Assembly (NCBI GenBank): GCA_041629655.1 | Contig: JBFKMV010000145.1 | Coordinates: forward strand, 1-13,404 | Source: JBFKMV01 sp041629655 | GTDB taxonomy: Bacteria > Acidobacteriota > Polarisedimenticolia > Polarisedimenticolales > Polarisedimenticolaceae | Direction: 5' to 3' | Length of the DNA: 13,404 nucleotides | Shown: positions 7,159-13,404 of the stretch, one piece after another | Numbering within the stretch: position 1 is the first letter of the stretch | Layout of the letters: each line of letters begins with the position of its first letter | Notes under the pieces: model-generated | What the model was told of the DNA's origin: nothing | The model's input: only the letters and a program-made list of their open reading frames with translations | Databases searched by the model: none | Translations under genes and position numbers: made by a program

Positions 7159-8919
7159 ATGAGCGTCCGGATCCCCAGGCTGATCTGGTTGGTCCTCGCC
7201 GTCGCGCTGCTCGTAGCCGCGTTGTCGTCGTGCTCGGAGGACCGCGCGGAGGTACGGGGAATCGTGCTGGTCTCCGTCGAGGCGCTGCGCGCCGACGTGC
7301 TGGCGCTCTACGGCGGCGACGTCGCACTGCCGCAGCTGGAGCGGCTAGCCGCGCAGGGCACCCTCTACGAGGACGCGGCGACGATGGCGCCGCTGGCCCG
7401 TCCTGCGGCCGCGACGCTGTTGACCGGGGTGGCGCCCGATCGCAGCGGCGTGCGCGACGACGTCAACGACGTGCTGCCGGAAGACATCCCGACGCTGGCC
7501 GGGCTGCTGGCGCCGCGTGGCTGGGTCACCGCCGCGCTGGTCGGCACGCCGTTCTGCTCCTGGGCCAGCGGGCTCGACCGCGGCTTCGAGCTGTTCGACG
7601 GGGCCGAGGACGTGCTGTTCGGCTCGCCGCGCTACTTCCCCAAGCCGGTGCCCGCGGCGACCGTGGCGGAGCGGTTCGGTCAGTGGATCGAGACCGTCGA
7701 TCCGGGGCGACCGTTCTTCGCCTGGGTGCACCTGGCCGACCTGCACGGGATCGCGGTACGCGAGCCGACCGGGGAAGAGTCGCGAGCCCGCTACGGCGAG
7801 GCGCTGCCGCTGCTCGACTCGGCGCTCGGGGAGATCGTCGCCGCGCTCGAGGCAAAGCAGCGGTTCGCCGACACGGCGATCGTGGTCGTCGGGACGCACG
7901 GCACGCTGTTCGGCGAGGACGGCGCGCGCGGGGCTCCGTACTGGCTGCGCCGTGAGACGCTGGCGGTGCCGCTGGTCGTGAAGCCCGCGACCGCGAGCGG
8001 CGCGGAGCAGGGGGGCACGCGATCGCCCACGCCGGTCTGGCTGCCGGACGTGCCGCGGACCCTGGCGGCGTGGGCCGGCGTGACGCTGGATCCCCGGGCC
8101 GAGGGGCTGGTGCTCGGAAGCGCCGACGCGGAGGCCGCCGCGCGCGTCCGCCATGCCTGGACCTGGGCGCCCGAGGACGAGGTGGGATGGCCGACGCTGA
8201 CCGCCGTGCACCGCGAGGGCCGGTGGACCAGCTTCGGCTGGGACGATCTCGAGGAGGGTGCCGACGCCTCTCCGGCGGCGGCCACGGCGCGGCAGCGACC
8301 GGCGCGTCCGCGCGAGCGCGAGCTGGACGCCGAGCGGCGCTTGGCGATCGAGCAGGCGGGGCTGGTCGAGGCCTGGGTCGATCGGCCGACCCCGGAGCCG
8401 GAAGCTGCAGAGCGCAACGCGTTCCTGACCGAGCTGCAGGAACTGCGCCACCCGCCGCGCCGCTCGATGCTGCCGCGGGTGCAGTGGACGCGGGCCAAGC
8501 AGCTGCTCCAGGAGCGGGAGGGCAACCTGGCCGTGCTCGAGCACTCGTTCTCGCTGGTCGTGATGGGCCACGCCGCCGAGGCGGCGGCGGAGCTGCGCGA
8601 CCGCGCGTTGCCGCGCTACCCGCTGCGGCCGGCGGTGATGCACTGGTCGGGGCACGCCTACTGGCTGGCCGGCGACACGGCCAACGCCGAGCTGCTGATC
8701 GAGTCGGCGCTGTCGATGGTCGGCACCGATCCCGACATGGTCTACGACCTGGCCTGCACGCGCGCGCTCCAGGGCGATGCCGACGCGGCGCTGGGCTGGC
8801 TCGATCGCGCGATCGCGGCCGGCTTCCGGAAGTGGGAGCACATCGAGCAGGATCCCGATCTGGTCTCGCTGCGCAACGATCCGCGTTACGCCGAGCTGAT
8901 GCGGAGCCACGGGCGGTGA
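7159..8919 (+). CDS. Alkaline-phosphatase-superfamily 'sulfatase'-TPR lipoprotein with degenerate active site
   Basis: This is a 586-residue lipoprotein: a signal peptide with lipobox LSSC (Cys25), a sulfatase-fold domain (~35-350), an Arg/Pro/Ala-rich linker (~365-430) and a C-terminal TPR-like helical region (~435-586, e.g. YDLACTRALQGDADAALGWL). The fold is shown by IVLVSVEALRADVLALYGG, TLLTG and VVVGTHGTLFG. Key positions are changed: the metal-ligand Asp of LDTxRAD is Glu41, the nucleophile position is Ala80 (PLARPAAATLLTG), the His after it is Ala84, and the Asp of the DHG motif is Thr246, leaving only His247. It is therefore probably catalytically dead, or has a different chemistry. 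ATG 7159 is preferred because ATG 7147 overlaps the -10 box; neither has a Shine-Dalgarno. It overlaps the next gene by 4 bases. A regulatory or scaffold role for its intact neighbour is inference. Confidence 0.85.
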   Translation: MSVRIPRLIWLVLAVALLVAALSSCSEDRAEVRGIVLVSVEALRADVLALYGGDVALPQLERLAAQGTLYEDAATMAPLARPAAATLLTGVAPDRSGVRDDVNDVLPEDIPTLAGLLAPRGWVTAALVGTPFCSWASGLDRGFELFDGAEDVLFGSPRYFPKPVPAATVAERFGQWIETVDPGRPFFAWVHLADLHGIAVREPTGEESRARYGEALPLLDSALGEIVAALEAKQRFADTAIVVVGTHGTLFGEDGARGAPYWLRRETLAVPLVVKPATASGAEQGGTRSPTPVWLPDVPRTLAAWAGVTLDPRAEGLVLGSADAEAAARVRHAWTWAPEDEVGWPTLTAVHREGRWTSFGWDDLEEGADASPAAATARQRPARPRERELDAERRLAIEQAGLVEAWVDRPTPEPEAAERNAFLTELQELRHPPRRSMLPRVQWTRAKQLLQEREGNLAVLEHSFSLVVMGHAAEAAAELRDRALPRYPLRPAVMHWSGHAYWLAGDTANAELLIESALSMVGTDPDMVYDLACTRALQGDADAALGWLDRAIAAGFRKWEHIEQDPDLVSLRNDPRYAELMRSHGR

Positions 8920-10841
8920 GCCCGGCCGGGCGCTTCGTCGGGCTCGCGCTGCTCTTCCTCGCCGTCGCCGGCTGCGCGGACACTCCACCCCCGCAGACCG
9001 TCGTGCTGATCACGCTGGATACGACTCGCGCCGACCGGCTCGGCTGTTACGGCTACACCCAAGGGGAGACGCCGAACCTCGACCGGCTGGCCGGAGCCGC
9101 CGTGCGGTTCGAGGAGGCGCAGGCCCCCGCGCCGATCACCCTCGCCTCGCACGCGACGATGTTCACCGGACGCTACCCGAGCGCGCATGGCGCGCGTTAC
9201 AACGGCATGTTCCGGCTTCCGGACTCCAGCGTGACCATCGCCGAGCTGCTGCGCGACGGCGGTTGGCAAACGGTCGGCGTGCCGGCATCGTTCCCGATGA
9301 TCGTCGAGACCGGGATCGGCCAGGGTTTCGCCACGTATCACGACATGTTCCAGGAGATCCCTCGCGAGGAGTGGAGCGAGGAGCTGGAACGCGCGGGCGC
9401 CGACGTGACGGATCTCGGCATCGCCGCGCTCGATGCGCAGGCCGGGGAGCCGCTGTTCCTGTGGCTGCATTACTGGGAGCCGCACTACCCGTACGTGCCG
9501 CCGTTCCCGTACTCGGCGCGCTTCCGCGACAGGCCCTACGACGGCGAGGTCGCGGAGATGGACCGGCAGATCGGGCGCTTCCTGGATGCACTGCGCGAGC
9601 GCCGGCTGTGGGAGCGGAGCCTGATCGTGGTCGCGGGGGATCACGGCGAGGGCCTCTACGACCACAACGAGAAGACCCACGCGATGCTGGTGTACCAGAG
9701 CACGCTGCGGGTCCCGCTGATCGTCAAGCCGCCCGGAAGCTCGCGCGCCCGTGTGGTCGCGGAGCCGGTCACGCTGGCCGACGTCGCACCGACGATCGCG
9801 GACTACGCCCGGCTGGCCGGCCCGAAGATGGAAGGGATCAGCCTGCGACAGGTGCTGGAGGGCGACCAGCCCCCGCGGCGCGCGCTGTACTTCGAGTCGC
9901 TGGCGGCTTCCTTGGTCTATGGCTGGGGGCCGCTGGCCGGGGTGCGCTGGGGGCCATGGAAGTACACGCGCTCGGCGACGCCGGAGCTCTACGACCTCGA
10001 GACCGATCCGGACGAGCAGCTCGACCTGCATCACAACCAGCCGGACCGGGTGGCGGACTTGGAGGCCGCGTTGACCGAGATCGAGACCTGGTCGAGCGAC
10101 GAGGAGCGGGATCCGGGCGCGGCCGTCGCGCAGCTCGACGCCGCGTCCCTGGAGATTTTGGCCAGCCTGGGATACGTCGGGGGCGTGGCCGGCGGCGAGC
10201 GCGAAGGAGCCCCGCACCCGCGGGACATGATCCACCTCGAGCGCGACGTCCAGGCGGTGCGGACGCTGGCCCGCGACCACGACTTCGAGCGGGCGCTGGA
10301 GCGTTGCGATGCGGTCCTGCAGCAGGATCCCGGGAACCGCTACATCCTGTGGACGGCCGCGGACGCCGCGGTGAAGCTCCGCGAGTTCGGGCGGGCGCAG
10401 CGCTATGCCCGCGAGGCGCTCGAGATCTACCCGGAGTTTGCGCCGCTCCGGATCATCCAGGCGGACCTCTGGATGCAGTCCGAAGAGTTGGAGCGGGCGG
10501 TGGCCTCGCTGCGACGCGGCGTGGAGCTGGCGCCCGACGACGCGGCGCTGGGACACCGTCTGGCCGTCGCGCTCTACGCGCTCGGCCGCACCGACGAGGC
10601 GCTGGCGACCGCCGAACGGTTCATCGATGCGGGCGCGGAGGAGCCGGCGTTCCTGGTCGTCCGCGCGGCGGTCGCGGCACGGCGTGGCGCTGCGGACGAG
10701 GCGATGGCCGCGCTGCGCCTCGCGGTTGGGCAGGGCTACCAGCCGCGCAGCCCGCTGCTTGACGAGCCGCTGCTGAAAGCGTTGCGGCCGCTGCCCGGGT
10801 TCGACGAGCAACACGCCGCGATGCGGGAGAAGCGGGGATGA
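8916..10841 (+). CDS. 'Sulfatase' (alkaline phosphatase superfamily)-TPR lipoprotein, Thr-type active site
   Basis: This is a 641-residue protein starting at GTG 8916, which overlaps the previous stop as GTGA; GGAG (8903-8906) sits 9 bases upstream. A short signal peptide ends in lipobox VAGC (Cys20). The sulfatase-fold domain (~28-330) holds metal-ligand Asp35 in VLITLDTTRADRLGCYG, predicted nucleophile Thr75 in PITLASHATMFTGRYP, and Asp242-His243 in VVAGDHGEGLYDH, with His255 following. The CxPxR/SxPxR formylglycine motif is absent. A phosphate-ester or phosphoryl-transfer reaction is thus at least as likely as sulfate removal. A typical family C-terminal segment (YDLETDPDEQLDL, ~365-380) precedes TPR-like repeats (~440-635), which usually bind partner proteins. 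It should be anchored in the envelope facing the periplasm or the outside. The substrate is unknown. Confidence 0.92.
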   Translation: MSPAGRFVGLALLFLAVAGCADTPPPQTVVLITLDTTRADRLGCYGYTQGETPNLDRLAGAAVRFEEAQAPAPITLASHATMFTGRYPSAHGARYNGMFRLPDSSVTIAELLRDGGWQTVGVPASFPMIVETGIGQGFATYHDMFQEIPREEWSEELERAGADVTDLGIAALDAQAGEPLFLWLHYWEPHYPYVPPFPYSARFRDRPYDGEVAEMDRQIGRFLDALRERRLWERSLIVVAGDHGEGLYDHNEKTHAMLVYQSTLRVPLIVKPPGSSRARVVAEPVTLADVAPTIADYARLAGPKMEGISLRQVLEGDQPPRRALYFESLAASLVYGWGPLAGVRWGPWKYTRSATPELYDLETDPDEQLDLHHNQPDRVADLEAALTEIETWSSDEERDPGAAVAQLDAASLEILASLGYVGGVAGGEREGAPHPRDMIHLERDVQAVRTLARDHDFERALERCDAVLQQDPGNRYILWTAADAAVKLREFGRAQRYAREALEIYPEFAPLRIIQADLWMQSEELERAVASLRRGVELAPDDAALGHRLAVALYALGRTDEALATAERFIDAGAEEPAFLVVRAAVAARRGAADEAMAALRLAVGQGYQPRSPLLDEPLLKALRPLPGFDEQHAAMREKRG

Positions 10842-11371
10842 GCCGCGGGATGATCCACCGGGTCCGGCGGCCCATGCAGTTGTTGCTGCTGCCGGGGCTT
10901 TCGGCGGCCATCGGCTGCGGTGGGCCGCCGGAGGTGAGCGACACCGGCTACGAAGGGACCTGGAGGCGAGGCAACGATCGAGCGCAATCAGTGATCTCGA
11001 TCGCGCGGGCGGACGGAGGGTTGCGCGTGCGGGTGCTCGTGGAGCGTGACGGCAAACCGGGACTGGTTTGCGATTGGAACGGGGACTGCGAGCGCCGCCA
11101 CGAGAGCGGGGAAGTCGACCGTTACCGGTTCCGGTCCGAGCTGGATCCGCGCAGCGGGCGCCTGATCGTCAGCTACGATATCACGACGGCCGCGGATCCC
11201 GATCAGAGCGAGCGCTACGTCGACGAGTACGTGCTCGAGCCCGATGGGCGGTCGCTGCGCGTCGAGACCGTGGAGAGAAACGGCGAGACGTTACCGCCGG
11301 GCGCCCGTCCGATGCGGGTCTTCAGCAAGGTCGACGACCGGGTGCTCGCTCCTCCCGGAAGGTCGTCGTGA
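10838..11371 (+). CDS. Small putative lipoprotein, function unknown
   Basis: This is a 177-residue protein whose ATG overlaps the previous stop as ATGA, with GGGAGA (10825-10830) 7 bases upstream, so it is probably translationally coupled to the sulfatase-TPR gene. The N-terminus is basic (HRVRRPM) and then hydrophobic (LLLLPGLSAAIGC). Cys27 in AIGC is a weak lipobox, with Ala instead of Leu at -3. The mature part is polar and beta-rich, with alternating strands (SVISIARADGGLRVRVLVERDG, RLIVSYDI, EYVLEPDGRSLRVETVERNG) and one further Cys pair in VCDWNGDC. This suggests a small lipocalin- or META-like beta fold, but I recognise no family. It is followed in the same frame, six bases after its stop, by rnc. 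Confidence 0.84.
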   Translation: MSRGMIHRVRRPMQLLLLPGLSAAIGCGGPPEVSDTGYEGTWRRGNDRAQSVISIARADGGLRVRVLVERDGKPGLVCDWNGDCERRHESGEVDRYRFRSELDPRSGRLIVSYDITTAADPDQSERYVDEYVLEPDGRSLRVETVERNGETLPPGARPMRVFSKVDDRVLAPPGRSS

Positions 11372-11377
11372 CGCGCC

Positions 11378-12112
11378 GTGCAGACGCATGACGAGCTCGA
11401 GGACCTGGAACGGCGGCTGGGCCACGGCTTCGGCGACCGCGGCTTGCTGCTGGAGGCGCTGACCCACCGGTCCTACCTGGGCGCCCCGCGGGACCAGGCG
11501 GCGGGCCACTACGAACGGCTCGAGTTCCTCGGCGACGCGCTGCTGGGCTTCGTGGTCTCGGAATGGCTGTGGCGCGATGACCCGGCAGCCAGCGAGGGGG
11601 TGCTGACGCGTCGCAAACAGACCGTGGTGCGTACACCCACGCTGGCAGCCGCGGCGCGCCGTCTCGGTCTCGGCGACGCGCTGCGGCTCGGCGGCGGCGA
11701 GCGGAGCAGCGGGGGAACCCGCAAGCCTTCGCTGCTGGCCGACGCCTTCGAGGCCGTGGTCGGGGCGGTGTTCCTGGATGCGGGCATCCGCAAGACGCGC
11801 GCGTTCGTGGTCCGCCAGCTGCGCGACGAGCTCCGCGCCACCCGCTCGACCGAGATCGTGCCCGAGGACGCCAAGACGCGCTTGCAGGAGCACGTGCAGC
11901 AAAAGCTGCGCGCGACGCCGGTCTACCGGCTGATCGAGACCACCGGCCCGTCGCACCGTCCCGAGTTCGTAGCCGAGGTGCGGGTCGGACGGCGATGCCT
12001 CGGGCGGGGCCGCGGCTCGAGCCGCAAACGCGCCGAGCAGCAGGCCGCGGGCGAGGCCCTGCGCGCCATCGCCGCGGGTGGGTTGACAGGCTCCGGCACG
12101 CGGCGAAAATAG
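11378..12112 (+). CDS. rnc: Ribonuclease III
   Basis: This 244-residue enzyme is of normal length for RNase III, which cuts double-stranded RNA in rRNA maturation and mRNA turnover in the cytoplasm. The endonuclease domain (~1-155) has the family signature YERLEFLGDALL, with Glu46, Glu49 and Asp53 in the expected acidic positions, and LLADAFEAVVGAVFLDAG with Asp122 and Glu125. The Mg-binding catalytic set is therefore complete. The double-stranded RNA-binding domain (~163-236) starts at EDAKTRLQEHVQQ and ends in SSRKRAEQQAAGEAL. GTG 11378 is the first possible start, because the upstream gene's TGA is in the same frame nine bases earlier. The nearest purine-rich site, GGAAGG (11357-11362), is 15 bases away, so translation probably depends on the upstream gene. 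The lipoprotein operon is an unusual setting; rnc often sits with lepB or era. Confidence 0.96.
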   Translation: MQTHDELEDLERRLGHGFGDRGLLLEALTHRSYLGAPRDQAAGHYERLEFLGDALLGFVVSEWLWRDDPAASEGVLTRRKQTVVRTPTLAAAARRLGLGDALRLGGGERSSGGTRKPSLLADAFEAVVGAVFLDAGIRKTRAFVVRQLRDELRATRSTEIVPEDAKTRLQEHVQQKLRATPVYRLIETTGPSHRPEFVAEVRVGRRCLGRGRGSSRKRAEQQAAGEALRAIAAGGLTGSGTRRK

Positions 12113-12115
12113 AAT
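12083..12115 (+). promoter_or_regulatory. Candidate promoter at the 3' end of rnc
   Basis: TTGACA (12083-12088) is a perfect -35. Two -10 choices follow: GAAAAT (12105-12110, 16-base spacing, 4 of 6) or TAGAAT (12110-12115, 5 of 6 but 21-base spacing). The AT-rich patch stands out in this GC-rich region. It would drive the exported gene at 12158 independently of the operon. Confidence 0.42.
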
Positions 12116-12143
12116 TCGGAACCGCCCACAATCCGGATCGTTC

Positions 12144-12149
12144 GAGGAG
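12144..12149 (+). promoter_or_regulatory. Ribosome binding site choosing TTG 12158
   Basis: GAGGAG lies 8 bases before TTG 12158, the only start that gives a complete signal peptide to the following gene. No ATG or GTG is available nearby in that frame. Confidence 0.6.
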
Positions 12150-12157
12150 AGCACGGT

Positions 12158-13404
12158 TTGCTGGCTCACGCGCACCGCCGGCTCGGTCTGAGCGTCGTCC
12201 TCGGCGCGTTGCTGACCACCGCCGCGTGGGCCGAGCCAACGCTGCTGGCCCGGCGCGCCGACGGACAGCTCGAGATCGGCAACGAGAACCGGCTGGAGAT
12301 CGGAGGGGTGCGCGGGGCAATCCGCGTGAAGGCCGGGCCTCCGGGGCAGCTCCGCTTCCTCAGCACGACGCCCGGGGACTCGCCGGAGGATCTGCCGGTC
12401 GAGCTGTGGTCCGAGGGGCGGCGACTGTGGGTCCAGGCGCCCGAGGGCGAGGGCGAGCGGCCGCGCGAGCTGTGGGTCGCGCTTCCCGTCGAGCTGGCGG
12501 TCGAGATCGCGCTCGACGACTCCAGCCTGACCGTGTCGGATCTCGAGGGCGGCGTCGAGGTCGCCGGGACCCGGCTGGAGGTCTCCGTGCTCAACGTGGG
12601 CGGCCCCGTCGAGCTCGAGCTGCTGGCAGGCACCCTGAAGGCGCGGCGGCTGTCCGGAGACCTCGCCCTGACGGGCGAGAAGCTAGCCGCGGAGGTGTCC
12701 ACGGTCGGGGGCGACGTGCTGCTGACGCTCCGCGACTCGCGCGTCGGGCTGTCGCAGGTGCAAGGGCTCGTGGAGGGACGGGTCGAGCGCACCGAGCTGA
12801 CCCTCGAGCAGCTCCACGGCGCGCTGCGCCTGGAGGCCGAGGGCGGACGCGTCTCCGCCACCCAGCTGATCGCGGGCGGCGAGCTGAGGCTCGCCGAGAC
12901 GCCGCTCGCGCTGACCGGCGCCCGGGGCAGCGTGTCGATCGAGGGCGACGCCGAGATGCAGCTCCGCGACAACTCCGGCGCGCTGATCGTGCGCAGCTTC
13001 GGCGGTTCCGTGCTCGGGGGCGGCAACAGCGGCGCGATCGAGGTCGAGGCCGACGGCACGCGGATCTCGCTCGAGGGAGGCACGGGTACGGTCGACGTGC
13101 GGGGCCGCGGGCTCGAGGTCGGCCTGACGGGCATCGGCGGGGCGATCGCGCTGCGGCTTTCGGGCTCGTCGGCGAGCGTCGAGGACGCCCAGGCCGACGT
13201 GGACATCGACAGCGAGTTCGGCGAGGTGACGGTCGACGGGTCGTCCAAGGACGTCCGGGTCAAGAGCCGCTACGGCGACGTCCTGATCGCGAACGCCAAC
13301 GGCGCCGTCGAGGTCGACGCCGACACCCCGCGGGTCGAGGTGGCCTGGGCCTCGATGTCGCGCAACAAGAACAGCACGATCAAGAACACCGGCGGGGATG
13401 TCAC
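12158..13404 (+). CDS. Exported DUF4097-like beta-repeat protein, 3' partial
   Basis: The frame stays open for 415 codons to the right edge. TTG 12158 gives a signal peptide (LAHAHRRLGLSVVLGALLTTAAWA|EP) with an AxA-type cleavage site. The mature part is a long run of short beta-strand repeats of the pattern 'G.v.l.....v.v....G.v.v', such as SLTVSDLEGGVEVAG, VNVGGPVELELLAG, FGEVTVDGSSKDVRVKS and YGDVLIANANGAVEVDA. This suits a right-handed beta-solenoid, as in the DUF4097/DUF4098 adhesin-like proteins common in GC-rich bacteria. No cysteine or transmembrane segment is seen in the visible part. It follows rnc by 45 bases, with its own candidate promoter. Molecular function of the family is poorly known; a cell-envelope role is inferred from the signal peptide. 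Confidence 0.85.
   Translation, partial: MLAHAHRRLGLSVVLGALLTTAAWAEPTLLARRADGQLEIGNENRLEIGGVRGAIRVKAGPPGQLRFLSTTPGDSPEDLPVELWSEGRRLWVQAPEGEGERPRELWVALPVELAVEIALDDSSLTVSDLEGGVEVAGTRLEVSVLNVGGPVELELLAGTLKARRLSGDLALTGEKLAAEVSTVGGDVLLTLRDSRVGLSQVQGLVEGRVERTELTLEQLHGALRLEAEGGRVSATQLIAGGELRLAETPLALTGARGSVSIEGDAEMQLRDNSGALIVRSFGGSVLGGGNSGAIEVEADGTRISLEGGTGTVDVRGRGLEVGLTGIGGAIALRLSGSSASVEDAQADVDIDSEFGEVTVDGSSKDVRVKSRYGDVLIANANGAVEVDADTPRVEVAWASMSRNKNSTIKNTGGDV

Noticed and set aside
8070..8915. In-frame upstream extension of the second sulfatase gene
   Set aside because: It is Arg/Gly-rich shadow of the preceding gene. GTG 8916 gives a lipoprotein signal peptide and a ribosome binding site.
7345..8988. 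A 547-codon open frame on the minus strand
   Set aside because: It is antisense to the first sulfatase-like gene. The composition is typical of a third-position GC shadow and no motif is seen.
8886..10814. A 642-codon open frame on the minus strand
   Set aside because: It lies entirely antisense to the clear sulfatase-TPR gene, has Arg/Leu/Val-rich composition without motifs, and lacks a ribosome binding site of note.
12166..13263. A 365-codon Ser/Pro/Thr-rich open frame on the minus strand
   Set aside because: It looks like a mucin-like protein but is the reverse complement of the DUF4097-like repeats. The + strand has the signal peptide and ribosome binding site.

Overview
This is a very GC-rich bacterial window. 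It is densely coded on the + strand only, with many GTG and TTG starts. Several signal peptides and lipoboxes suggest a diderm (Gram-negative-type) bacterium. The mix of an Fn3-bearing C25 (gingipain-family) peptidase, lipoprotein 'sulfatase'-TPR proteins and a DUF4097-like protein would fit Acidobacteriota or a neighbouring, mostly uncultured lineage. That placement is inference: no marker gene here settles it. No tRNA, rRNA, CRISPR array, insertion sequence or other mobile element was seen.

Left part (1-4029): the 3' end of a large secreted C25-family cysteine peptidase. It has a propeptide-like N-terminal region, a catalytic domain with the His/Cys dyad, and four Fn3-like domains, the last carrying a four-cysteine insertion. 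Next comes a small regulatory pair (4085-5210): an ECF-type sigma factor and a single-pass membrane protein placed where an anti-sigma factor would be, though it lacks a recognisable anti-sigma motif. A promoter-bearing gap leads to two exported proteins of unknown function (5426-7029). The first is built from two near-identical ~72-residue repeats. The second is a cysteine-rich secreted protein or lipoprotein. A strong intrinsic terminator (7055-7093) closes this block.

Right part (7159-12112): four tightly packed or overlapping genes that look like one operon. They are two lipoproteins of the same alkaline-phosphatase-superfamily ('sulfatase')-TPR architecture, a small lipoprotein, and ribonuclease III (rnc). 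The first of the pair has lost most predicted catalytic and metal-binding residues. The second keeps a Thr-type active site and lacks the formylglycine motif of true sulfatases. After rnc, a TTG-started exported DUF4097-like beta-repeat protein begins and runs off the right edge. It probably has its own promoter inside the end of rnc.

The points most worth following are the pseudoenzyme/active-enzyme tandem, the repeat protein and its Cys-rich partner behind the sigma/anti-sigma-like pair, and the near-leaderless start proposed for the sulfatase operon. No complete new defence or mobile system is evident.
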